NCBI GenBank assembly: GCA_027596035.1
Contig: JADGJA010000640.1
Coordinates: forward strand, 1 to 13,408
Direction of reading: 5' to 3'
Origin: Thoreauomyces humboldtii
Lineage: Eukaryota; Chytridiomycota; Chytridiomycetes; Spizellomycetales; Powellomycetaceae
DNA: 13,408 nucleotides
This document shows, piece by piece, positions 1 to 6,703 of the stretch; position 1 is the first letter of the stretch, and every line of letters starts with the position of its first letter. A program made the position numbers and the translations under genes. A model generated the notes under the pieces. That model did not search any database and was not told the DNA's origin. It saw only the letters and a list, made by a program, of their open reading frames with translations.

Positions 1-71
1 CCCCTACACGTACCGTGGCCCTGCCGGGTGCTTGGTTCAACTCCAACACCTTGGCTTCATCTAGCCCATTC
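1..71. repeat. Left terminal inverted repeat (71 bp)
   Basis: Bases 1-71 are the exact reverse complement of 13336-13406. The first difference is at base 72 (T against C). The outer end is CCCCTACACGTACC. Such termini define Polinton-like and adintovirus genomes and are used in replication and integration. The stop codon of the fibre-like gene (57-59) lies inside this repeat, so coding sequence reaches into the terminus. No target-site duplication can be seen, because the window ends at the repeat. Confidence 0.95.
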
Positions 72-581
72 TACAGCACATGTTGATAAAGCGATTGTTC
101 TGGTCGACGGGTCGTCATAAAGAGGAAATTCGTATTGCAGGGGAACAGTTGTAAGTTTCCCTGAATCGATAGCAAGATTATCGGTGTCTATCGAGAGCGA
201 GATGTCTGCGACTCCGTTGGAAGTTGTTGAAACAATAGGCCCTTCGGAATGAATTGTATTCACCAGCAATTCTCCATTTTCATTCGAAATGTGATCGATC
301 TCGGCACTGCTTATATTGGAAATCGTCACTCCCGTTCCAAAACCCTGTAGTTTATCGGTCACAAGCGGTGCAATGAGATTCGTGTAATCTAATCCACGCA
401 AACCGGAAGCATTCCTGGATAAAATTCCGCTCATGTCTTTTACACTTATTGCAAGAATAAAAGACGTGAATAAGCCGCTTGTACACTTATCAAAGCCCTC
501 TCCATGGGGGTCTACATATTGCAAAAACCCACGAATCTTGCCTGTTTTCCCTTCACATTCTCCAGAACGAGCAACATGCAA
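57..581 (-). CDS. Fibre-like beta-rich protein, 5' end uncertain
   Basis: Up to 174 residues, but the frame has no ATG at its upstream end. The outermost usable codon is TTG at 581, the first ATG is at 434 (giving 126 residues), and the frame stays open up to about 636. The C-terminal half is rich in Ser, Thr, Gly, Asp and Ile, with short alternating strands such as ADISLSIDTDNLAIDSGKL. This resembles the shaft repeats of adenovirus-type fibres. It lies on the same strand as the packaging ATPase and ends inside the left terminal repeat (TGA at 57-59). A spike or receptor-binding role is inferred from composition and from the virion-gene neighbourhood. It may be the C-terminal remnant of a longer fibre gene. 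Confidence 0.45.
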   Translation of the reverse strand: MHVARSGECEGKTGKIRGFLQYVDPHGEGFDKCTSGLFTSFILAISVKDMSGILSRNASGLRGLDYTNLIAPLVTDKLQGFGTGVTISNISSAEIDHISNENGELLVNTIHSEGPIVSTTSNGVADISLSIDTDNLAIDSGKLTTVPLQYEFPLYDDPSTRTIALSTCAVEWAR

Positions 582-588
582 ATACCAC

Positions 589-652
589 GTTCTCCACGGC
601 TGTAAAATGGAGATACTCTTAAGATACTTGCTATTTTACAGCCGTGGAGAAC
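589..652. terminator. 20-bp perfect stem hairpin downstream of the ATPase gene
   Basis: The arms 589-608 and 633-652 are perfect reverse complements (GTTCTCCACGGCTGTAAAAT) around a 24-base loop. The hairpin sits about 105 bases after the ATPase stop and just upstream of the fibre-like frame, both on the minus strand. Mimiviruses and their virophages end transcripts at such hairpins, so a 3'-end or polyadenylation signal for the ATPase mRNA is plausible. The structure is seen; the function is inferred. Confidence 0.5.
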
Positions 653-756
653 AAGAGGTGCGAATTGAAAAAGATGATAAAAAATTGGTATATGCCTCGA
701 GAGTTGCCTACGCATTGAAATGGGATTTTCCTGTTATTCACGCATGTAGACCCCCG

Positions 757-1473
757 CTAAAAGTAATCAAGAAAACCAGTCGAATCACAATATCTATACA
801 TTGTTTTTGCGTCATTTGCTGCCAGATTCACATAAGCGAATGAATAAGGCTCCTTTGTACATTCAGTCAGATATTCTAGAGTCTCTTTTTTGTTCTTGTA
901 AGCCGATGCAAGCAATTTTGCTAGTGCTTCGAGATCTTCCGAGTTGTTCTTGAAGATGATGAATTCTGTTGTATTGTTCTTCATCTTTCTTGTCAATTGC
1001 CCAGAAACAGACTGAATGCAAACAACAGTTGAACACAGAAAATGGCGCCCCTTTGTGTAAAGTTTGCTTAGTTCCTTGTTCAACTCTTTTGATTGCGCGT
1101 TATCGCCAGCATCATCTATCATCAACAATAGCGTTTTCCCCTCTTCAGCATCTTCCTTCTGCTGTTCAAGAATCTCGCTTATCTGCGCATTCGACACTTC
1201 ATCCGTAAAGAAAATGTTCGTGTGTTTCGTCTTGGCTGCGAGTTCCTTTATTCACTTGTCGTAAAGAACAGTGTCGGACATGATGATCACCTTGTCAAAC
1301 ACTTTTGCGTAAACATCTTCGATCAAACCACACACAAGTGCGCTCTTGCCGCTTTTTCTTGGTGCGATAAGTGTCGTACACAAAGGTGGTTCTTGCAGGT
1401 CAAGTGGTATTCCCTTGTTGCGTTTTTGACCTTGTGTGGGGTAGATAGGTTTTGGTCGGTAATTTATTGCCAT
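757..1473 (-). CDS. A32/FtsK-HerA-like DNA packaging ATPase, interrupted by an in-frame TGA
   Basis: The 239-codon frame has one internal TGA at 1252-1254 (codon 74). The first part carries the Walker A motif APRKSGKS (residues 37-44). The second, in the same frame, carries the Walker B region TLLLMIDDAGD (about 115-125) and a downstream sensor-like stretch VVCIQSVSGQL. This arrangement and the length (about 200-280 residues is usual) fit the packaging ATPase that pumps DNA into capsids of PLVs, virophages and NCLDVs. The ATG at 1471-1473 opens divergently from a small basic gene, and a CTTTACAT box (complement of 1507-1514) lies about 35 bases upstream. The gene ends with TAG at 757-759. The second part has no nearby ATG (the first candidate is GTG at 1197), so it is not an independent gene. 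The TGA is a nonsense mutation or an error. Confidence 0.8.
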
Positions 1474-1527
1474 CTTTCTTTTACTTTAAGCATGAATTAA
1501 ATTAGTATGTAAAGGGTAGAACCAGAC

Positions 1528-1626
1528 ATGACAAAACGTAAAACTTCTGCCCGCCCTCCCAAGGGGAAAATTCCCCCACAAGTCTTACCATTCATTCTTG
1601 CTCGCCGCGCCAAAAAGAAAGCCTAA
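1528..1626 (+). CDS. Small basic peptide, possible virion core protein
   Basis: A 32-residue frame from ATG 1528 to TAA 1624, starting MTKRKTSARPPKGK and ending RRAKKKA. About a third of the residues are Lys or Arg, with a Pro-rich centre and a hydrophobic stretch (VLPFILA). It is tightly placed between the divergent ATPase and the penton gene (27 bases before the penton ATG). Adenoviruses and adintoviruses encode short basic core peptides (protein X/mu type) among their capsid genes, so a DNA-condensing core role is plausible. Homology cannot be shown at this length. The conserved-looking position and extreme composition argue against a chance frame. Confidence 0.5.
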   Translation: MTKRKTSARPPKGKIPPQVLPFILARRAKKKA

Positions 1627-1652
1627 ATATTTTCTAAGTCTTTTGTAAACAG

Positions 1653-2381
1653 ATGTACTCTGAGATCCTGTATTCGAGCATCTCGCAGCGAGCGTATAAT
1701 GTTCAGCCTCGCCGAGTTGAGGCATTCAAGATTCTTTCCGTGAGTTTTCTCCAGGACTGGAGTCTCGTTGAAACAGGCGTAAACGACACTATCGCCTTCG
1801 CACAGACTGGCAGTGATACTATTTTACGCGCTGTCATTCCCGACGGGAACTACTCCATCTCCGATTTTCCTGATGCTATCGCAAAGGCGTTTAATACCGC
1901 TTCTTCGTCCACTAATTTCAGCGTTACATATGATCCCACTTCTCGTAAGTTGACGATAAGTTCAACAGGACCTACATTCAAAATCCTTCAAGGCACGCGT
2001 GGAACTACTGCTTACATTCTCACTGGAATGTCCAGACGTAGCGAATCCGGTTACAGTTCCAGTCTCCAGATGAAAAACCCATGCAATCTGTCTGGTTCAT
2101 ATCCGGTTATGCTGACTAGCAACATTCAGTGTAAAGGTAGTCAATACCTAACGGATTACAATGACGGAGCCAGTTCTATTGTTTGTACAATGGTTCCGGA
2201 TTCATTCGGAGACGTTGTAACATTCAACAACTATCAAGGCGAATTCCTTACTGTTGGAGAAACAGTGACTCGATTCGAGTTTCATTTGATCAACAGTTTG
2301 ACAGGAACTGAAGTTGCTTTGAACTCTCCTTTAACCGTGTCATTTGCCATTCTAGATGACTTGGACGATAATTTGCAATAA
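1653..2381 (+). CDS. Penton-type minor capsid protein (single jelly roll)
   Basis: An intact 242-residue frame from ATG 1653 to TAA 2379-2381. The pattern is that of PLV/Polinton penton proteins: an N-terminal arm, then the diagnostic block AVIPDGNYSISDFPDAIAKA (about 68-87), followed by FSVTYDPTSRKLTISST and further beta-strand segments, ending in an acidic tail. Penton proteins form the five-fold vertex capsomers. It follows the basic peptide and precedes the Lys/Glu-rich gene and the major capsid gene on the same strand, as a virion gene cluster. AATAAA at 2377-2382 overlaps the stop codon and could be the polyadenylation signal. Unlike most large genes here, this frame has no break. Confidence 0.75.
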   Translation: MYSEILYSSISQRAYNVQPRRVEAFKILSVSFLQDWSLVETGVNDTIAFAQTGSDTILRAVIPDGNYSISDFPDAIAKAFNTASSSTNFSVTYDPTSRKLTISSTGPTFKILQGTRGTTAYILTGMSRRSESGYSSSLQMKNPCNLSGSYPVMLTSNIQCKGSQYLTDYNDGASSIVCTMVPDSFGDVVTFNNYQGEFLTVGETVTRFEFHLINSLTGTEVALNSPLTVSFAILDDLDDNLQ

Positions 2382-2382
2382 A
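2377..2382 (+). terminator. AATAAA polyadenylation signal overlapping the penton stop
   Basis: AATAAA overlaps the penton TAA stop codon and is followed by a T-rich stretch. This is consistent with a eukaryotic-type 3' end for the penton transcript. It is a short motif, so chance occurrence is possible. Confidence 0.3.
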
Positions 2383-2433
2383 ACTCGTTCGTTCCACACT
2401 CTTTTCTTTTTTCTCTATACATATCAAACAGAA

Positions 2434-2892
2434 ATGGATAAAAACGAAACAGAAAATTCCCAAGAATCGCGTGGAGAACCCGTTGAGCAAGCGGAGACAC
2501 CTCCTGTACTTGATAAAGTACAAGAACCAGTACAGCAAAAGGAGAAACCAAAGCGTGTTCAATCTCCTGCTCAGATTGCTGCTTTGAAAAAGGGTCAAGA
2601 GACACGCAAGCGCAATCTTCAGGAATTGTCCAAGAGAAAGGCGCTTGAAGACAAGGAAAAGCAGATTGCCGATGCAAAAGCACTTATCGAATCTGAAAAG
2701 TTGAGGAAGAAACAAGAAAAGGAAGCAAAAGCATCAAAAGCAGCAAAAACAGCAGTTAAACCTCCAAAACTTCCTAAACCCGACAAGCCAGTTGCAGTAC
2801 GTGGCAACACAACTCATATTGAGTTTGATGTTCAAAGTGAAACCGAGAGTGAAAGTGACCACGAACCCGCTTACGGTGGAATTTTCGGATGA
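2434..2892 (+). CDS. Lys/Glu-rich coiled-coil virion protein
   Basis: 152 residues from ATG 2434; the frame is open further upstream but overlaps the penton, and 2434 is its first ATG clear of that gene. An acidic, Gln/Pro-rich N terminus is followed by a segment of the type SPAQIAALKKGQETRKRNL (about 45-63). Then come a long charged helix rich in K, E and A (about 63-110), a PPKLPKPDKP linker, and an acidic SETESESDHE tail with a Gly-rich end. Proteins with an 'AQxAALxKGRxxR' block and a charged helix are common next to capsid genes in Polinton-like viruses and NCLDVs, but have no assigned function. Its place between penton and major capsid genes suggests a virion or scaffold role. The stop is TGA, 28 bases before the next gene. 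Confidence 0.6.
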   Translation: MDKNETENSQESRGEPVEQAETPPVLDKVQEPVQQKEKPKRVQSPAQIAALKKGQETRKRNLQELSKRKALEDKEKQIADAKALIESEKLRKKQEKEAKASKAAKTAVKPPKLPKPDKPVAVRGNTTHIEFDVQSETESESDHEPAYGGIFG

Positions 2893-2920
2893 TTTTTTTT
2901 ATTCTTTACACTAAGTAAAA

Positions 2921-4157
2921 ATGTCCATTCCATCCAATTGGCTATTTGCGACAAATTCTTTTGCTAGAGCGTATTCTGACCCACGAGGAGAAGGAGTTGC
3001 GACCTATAGTCCCGTTGGACCAGATGTGTATAGTACAAAGCAGCGCAACCTGACTCCGATCAGGATCCAGTGTGACTCTGATAGTGTCTCTTTCATTCTC
3101 CAGAAATTGGTCATGTCCATGAACATTACCGCTCTCAAGAATGGTTCACCTGTACAAGGAGTTGCAAACTCTTTGCTCGGTATGGAAGCACTCATTCAAA
3201 GTCTGACGATTAAGGCTAGCGGCGAGACTGTTGTTCAAATTGAAAACTACCCTGCGTACCTGACCCAGTTATACCGAAGCATGCCTGTTGGAAAAAAGAA
3301 ACTTTTGGGCAACTTTAGTGGTTACGGCACAACAAACATGTTTTCCACCACTTCAACAGTGTCTGTCTCCATGCACCCCTATGTAGGATTTTTCCATCCT
3401 ACAAACAATCAATTTTTTCCTGTATGGTCCCTCAGTAACCAGGCCTTAACCATAGAACTAACGCTCGCCGATCCAAGTACGCTTTTCACTACTGTTGGTG
3501 CGGTTGATGAGATGCAAGTAACTAATGTTCGCGTTCTTGTTCCCTATGTGACCCCTCCACCCAGCATTGTTGTAAACGTGACTTGAGCCATTGCAGATGG
3601 AAGAGCCATTTTCTACGATTATGTTCGCTCTACGCAGACTGTTAACCAGTGTAGTGGTGGTACAAGAAATACATTCAACTTGCACATGTCCGGAGTGCGG
3701 TCGCTTCTTGGAATCGAACGTTCGTTCCAGGACGATTCTGTGCTATTTGATCCGACCCAAGACAGAGCAAACGTGTTTTCGTCTCAAAACCTGCGTGAAT
3801 GGCGATTGCAACTTGGTCCGAATGCGACCATTCCGAGTGGAGTTACAGGCTTTACCCACGGTCCCTATGATCGCCAGACGTTACTCATCTCTGAACTGTC
3901 AAACAATGATTTCAACCAAATCGCCGATATGGATATAAATTTCCAAGATTATGACACAACGCAGTTCAGTTTCGCGTATGGTTTCGAGGATAAATCTGAA
4001 GGAAGCCAAGCGGCTTTGTCATTTACCGGAACAGACAGCGTTCTCCGAGTGCACACTATTCATGCAAGTCCCCCCCCCTTCGAGTGCAATCCGAATGCTC
4101 ACTCAGTACCACGAAAACGTAACTCTCTCCATCGGAGACGTTGTCCAAATCGTTTAA
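2921..4157 (+). CDS. Major capsid protein (double jelly-roll type), broken by an in-frame TGA and a frameshift
   Basis: The gene would encode about 411 residues if both breaks are ignored. ATG 2921 is preceded by TTCTTTACACTAAGTAAAA. The first 221 residues form an N-terminal arm and beta-rich domain with LLGMEALIQSLTIKASGETV. They end at TGA 3584-3586, and the same frame then continues with AIADGRAIFYDYVRS and a second beta-rich domain. A second break lies at a run of nine C (4070-4078): the reading frame moves by one base, and the convincing C terminus (LTQYHENVTLSIGDVVQIV, TAA at 4155-4157) is in the +1 frame. Length, two-domain beta character and position after the penton fit the hexon-like capsid protein of PLVs. 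The breaks would yield a protein with only the first jelly roll. Confidence 0.75.
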
Positions 4158-4235
4158 GTGCCTTTTTCATTCATTCTTTACTATTATTTTGTGTATTTCA
4201 CATTTGAAAAACATAAAACAATCAACACGATATTT

Positions 4236-4535
4236 TTAATTCATGATTCCACCTTGTACTTTATCGAGGAAATCTTGTCCTTGATCGTTTATCTCACCTA
4301 ATCGACGGATTCCCTTTGTGGCGTGTGAGTCAATCTTCCTACTCGTTTCCTTGAGTTTTTCATTGAAAAGTGGCGATTCCTGCACTGCATTGTTGACATT
4401 CGCAATCACTTTTTGCGCTTTGTTCCCATGCTGTACTGCAAGATGCGCAAAGGATCGCGCCTTTTGGTAATAACTCGGCGCGTTTGTGATAAAACTCCGT
4501 GCGGCCTTTTTGACCTTATCGAAGAACTTTGCCAT
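4236..4535 (-). CDS. Small amphipathic protein, possibly pVI-like
   Basis: An intact 99-residue frame from ATG 4535 to TAA 4236-4238. The N terminus (MAKFFDKVKKAARSFITNAP) alternates hydrophobic and basic residues and would form an amphipathic helix. The rest is predicted helical, rich in Ala, Lys, Gln and Asn, without Cys or Trp. In adenoviruses and adintoviruses a small protein with an N-terminal amphipathic helix (pVI) lies near the capsid genes and disrupts membranes during entry. The parallel here is inferred from composition and position only. It is divergent from the next gene (ATGs 46 bases apart), sharing a region with ATGTAAAG at 4568-4575, and convergent with the capsid gene. Confidence 0.55.
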   Translation of the reverse strand: MAKFFDKVKKAARSFITNAPSYYQKARSFAHLAVQHGNKAQKVIANVNNAVQESPLFNEKLKETSRKIDSHATKGIRRLGEINDQGQDFLDKVQGGIMN

Positions 4536-4580
4536 GTTTTATACTGTGTCGAGAAATACATTTATGCATGTAAAGTAAAC

Positions 4581-6223
4581 ATGGCTTATTACAGAGATAA
4601 CGTCCTTCAATTTGCCGGAATCAATCAATCAAAGGGCGTCCCAATGTCCAAATTGGCCAGATCGGCAGAGCAAAGGATTTCTCCAAACTTGATGAACTCG
4701 GCAACCCCGAAGTGGTTTACTCCTGGAACCAAAACATTCATCAAAAGGATTACGCAACTGCTACTAATTATGTTAAACCCGTTAATCCCGAGCAGATCTC
4801 CAGTGAAGATGTTCTCAAACTCTCTGCAACCCCTCATTACACGAAAGCGTACAAAGATGGCTTGGAGTACCTAAAGGCTGAAAAAGATAATCGCGCAAAG
4901 GAGCGATACCTTGATGGGGTCACTCCCGGACGGAACAAGACCGTCAATGTTGGAACGTCCACGAGCACTTCGGAACTGCCCATTCCTGACGCAAAGGGGA
5001 ATGTGTACAACTACACAGCCCAAACAACTGCCCAGACCGGAATGATGTTTGAAGCGCCTTGGAATCTTCCCGAAGTCCCAGCGCAACAAACGAATGTCAT
5101 GGGCAGAAGGCGAAATCCAACGATTCGAGCGCAACACAAAACAATCGTCAGAGACCCTTTTACCAATGCAACGCAAGTTGTCTCGGGTAGTGCTTCGGTA
5201 ATTAAACCTCCCGTAACTCTTCAAAACGACATTCTGGATCCGGTCATGCCTGGAGGTTTTCCTCAGATGATCGGCCCGGTTAACGAACCTGCGCCTAGTG
5301 AGCCGCCAGAGGTTATCATCCCACAGACGCCTGTTCAAAGTGTAATCCCCGAGCAAATAATGTCAACAGTTCACGACCCAACTGGTGTGCAATATACCAT
5401 CGAAAGTGCCCAAATCTTAGCAACTCCCAATGTGAGTGTTCCGGGGAGATCGCCATTTGCTAGTGTTAGGAAAGCGTTCTCGGACACTCTACACAAGATT
5501 CGCAGAAAAAGAACAACATCTTTGGACCTTCTTGATACCAACATGCGCAATCAGGAAACGGTTTCACGAGGAATTCTCACCACCCCAATCTCTCCGCCTC
5601 CATCTCCAAGAGGAACCAAAAGGAGTCGAGATGCCGCTTTCCCAGATGTACCCTATGGATCAATGGTCAGAAAACAGCCCCGAGTGGATGCTCCTAGAAA
5701 CTATCTAGATCCTGTCGAATCCAAAAGAGTTCGGGATGCGCTTAAACTAAATCCTTCGGTAAAGCGCAAGGTATCCCCAACTCTTCGACGAGAAAATCCT
5801 AGAAAAAGACAAAATGCGGCGAGTGACTTGCCCGGATATCTTACGCTCAATTCGTCGCGAAAGCGCAAAGTTTCCCCAACACTCAGAAAGCAAAAAGAAC
5901 GCAAAAAGGCTCGAATTGATGATACAGAAGAGATTCAACTAGTTGATCCATCCCGTCTCCAAAATAGGACACGGCGAAAGGTGAACGTACAGCCTTTTCC
6001 TATAGGACCCCCTATCGATCCGACCGGTACAGATCTTCAGAGTGCTGCACCACCTCCAGGCGCTTTAAGGCCTATCGCACATTTAAAGGGCCAGAAAAGA
6101 ATGGATTTTGCGATTCCTCCCAATTTTGCAACACCTGTTGAAGACGAACCATCCGTCAGTCTCAGAAAGCGAAAAGTCGATACGAGTGCAAAACGAAACG
6201 CAAAGAAACCGCGACTCTCCTGA
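4581..6223 (+). CDS. Large disordered NLS-rich virion protein, frameshift near the start
   Basis: A frame of about 500 residues runs open from 4601 to TGA 6221-6223 but has no ATG before about 5041 (only GTG at 4712). A good ATG lies at 4581 one frame over (MAYYRDNVLQFAGI), followed within about 50 bases by (ATCA)n and AAAGGG tracts where the frame must shift by one base. The N-terminal half is Pro/Thr/Gln-rich, with motifs such as TQVVSGSASVIKPP. The C-terminal half is strongly basic and holds a repeated block KRKVSPTLR (about 5764 and 5863) and a terminal SLRKRKVDTS...KKPRL cluster like SV40-type NLSs. It follows the capsid gene and is divergent from the small amphipathic protein. Likely a late, nucleus-targeted virion or DNA-associated protein; no family recognised. 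Confidence 0.6.
5758..5895 (+). repeat. Internal coding repeat encoding KRKVSPTLR twice
   Basis: Two copies of a Ser-(Val/Arg)-Lys-Arg-Lys-Val-Ser-Pro-Thr-Leu-Arg block, about 99 bases apart, lie in the basic C-terminal half of the NLS-rich protein. Each contains a KRKV monopartite nuclear localisation core and an SP phosphorylation-type site. A third related KRKV lies near 6170. The duplication is at protein level; the DNA copies have diverged. Confidence 0.5.
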
Positions 6224-6543
6224 AATTTTAATTTTCTAACGATACATTAAGAACCATTAAAAAGACCCTCTTCCGAGATTTGAGCCATCTCGTTAAAAAC
6301 ACCAACACCGACGACCAGTAAGTATCTATTTTTGTGACTTATTCTTGCTTTACACCTGCAATCCTCCTGCACTGAGCCCATGTCGAAACACTATTTTGCA
6401 GTACGACGCAAATGACTTATTTATATGTAATTGTTTCCATATCGATATCGGCACAACAGGAGGAGAAAGGTGTACCGTGCTGCATTCCGACGGACTAATA
6501 ACCGGGTGCCTAGAAACTTTATTTCTAGGCAACCTTTTAAACG
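6224..6543. other. Intergenic region before the integrase stub
   Basis: No convincing gene. It contains a CTTTAC box at 6348-6353 in the context ATTCTTGCTTTACACC, similar to the region before the capsid gene (ATTCTTTACACTA). It has splice-like signals (CCA|GTAAGT at 6316-6323 and a pyrimidine-containing TTTTGCAG ending at 6401) that could bound an 84-base 5' UTR intron. A 9-bp stem hairpin lies at 6508-6530. Open frames here encode only a low-complexity Arg-rich peptide. Confidence 0.35.
6508..6530. repeat. Short hairpin upstream of the integrase stub
   Basis: GCCTAGAAA (6508-6516) and TTTCTAGGC (6522-6530) form a perfect 9-bp stem with a 5-base loop, 13 bases before the integrase ATG. It could be a transcript end or a regulatory structure; its function is unknown. 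Confidence 0.4.
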
Positions 6544-6703
6544 ATGGCACCACCCCTCACCGACGAGCAAAGTGCGTTTTTCAAGAATCTCTACTACAAA
6601 AAAGGGTACTTTCGGCAGAGATCGTCTCTTCTTTGTTCTCAAACAACAGCACTCCAACATTTCCAGACGACAGGTACAAACATGGCTGAATGCTCAGGAG
6701 TCA
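6544..6703 (+). pseudogene. Retroviral-type (rve) integrase, N-terminal remnant, frameshifted and truncated
   Basis: ATG 6544 opens a frame starting MAPPLTDEQSAFFKNLYYKK. After a run of six A (6598-6603) the sequence continues one base out of frame with a block containing FGRDRLFFVL and ISRRQVQTWLNAQE (to about 6700). The order LYY...G(S/T)FGG/R...L...ISRxxVxxWLxxQ is the N-terminal signature of Polinton/adintovirus integrases, before the catalytic DDE core. Nothing of the DDE core follows: at about 6700 the sequence switches to the 3' part of the primase-helicase on the opposite strand. The product is inactive. The cause is most simply an internal deletion that removed the integrase body and the helicase C terminus. 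Identification rests on the motif pattern only. Confidence 0.55.

Noticed and set aside
433..843. Plus-strand 136-residue open frame
   Set aside because: Overlaps the fibre-like gene, the hairpin and the ATPase 3' end on the other strand; the composition is not protein-like.
969..1264. Plus-strand frames opposite the ATPase
   Set aside because: Shadows of the ATPase gene; Ser/Leu-rich and without motifs.
3382..3405. 8-bp hairpin TGTAGGAT/ATCCTACA in the capsid gene
   Set aside because: Short, and inside well-supported coding sequence (YVGFFHPT); probably chance.
1252..3586. TGA recoded as tryptophan
   Set aside because: Two virion genes have in-frame TGA, but Trp is otherwise encoded by TGG in all genes, and the 2434-2892, 4581-6223 and 12122-12609 genes appear to end at TGA. 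A third gene is broken by TAG, and several by frameshifts. General damage explains the set better.
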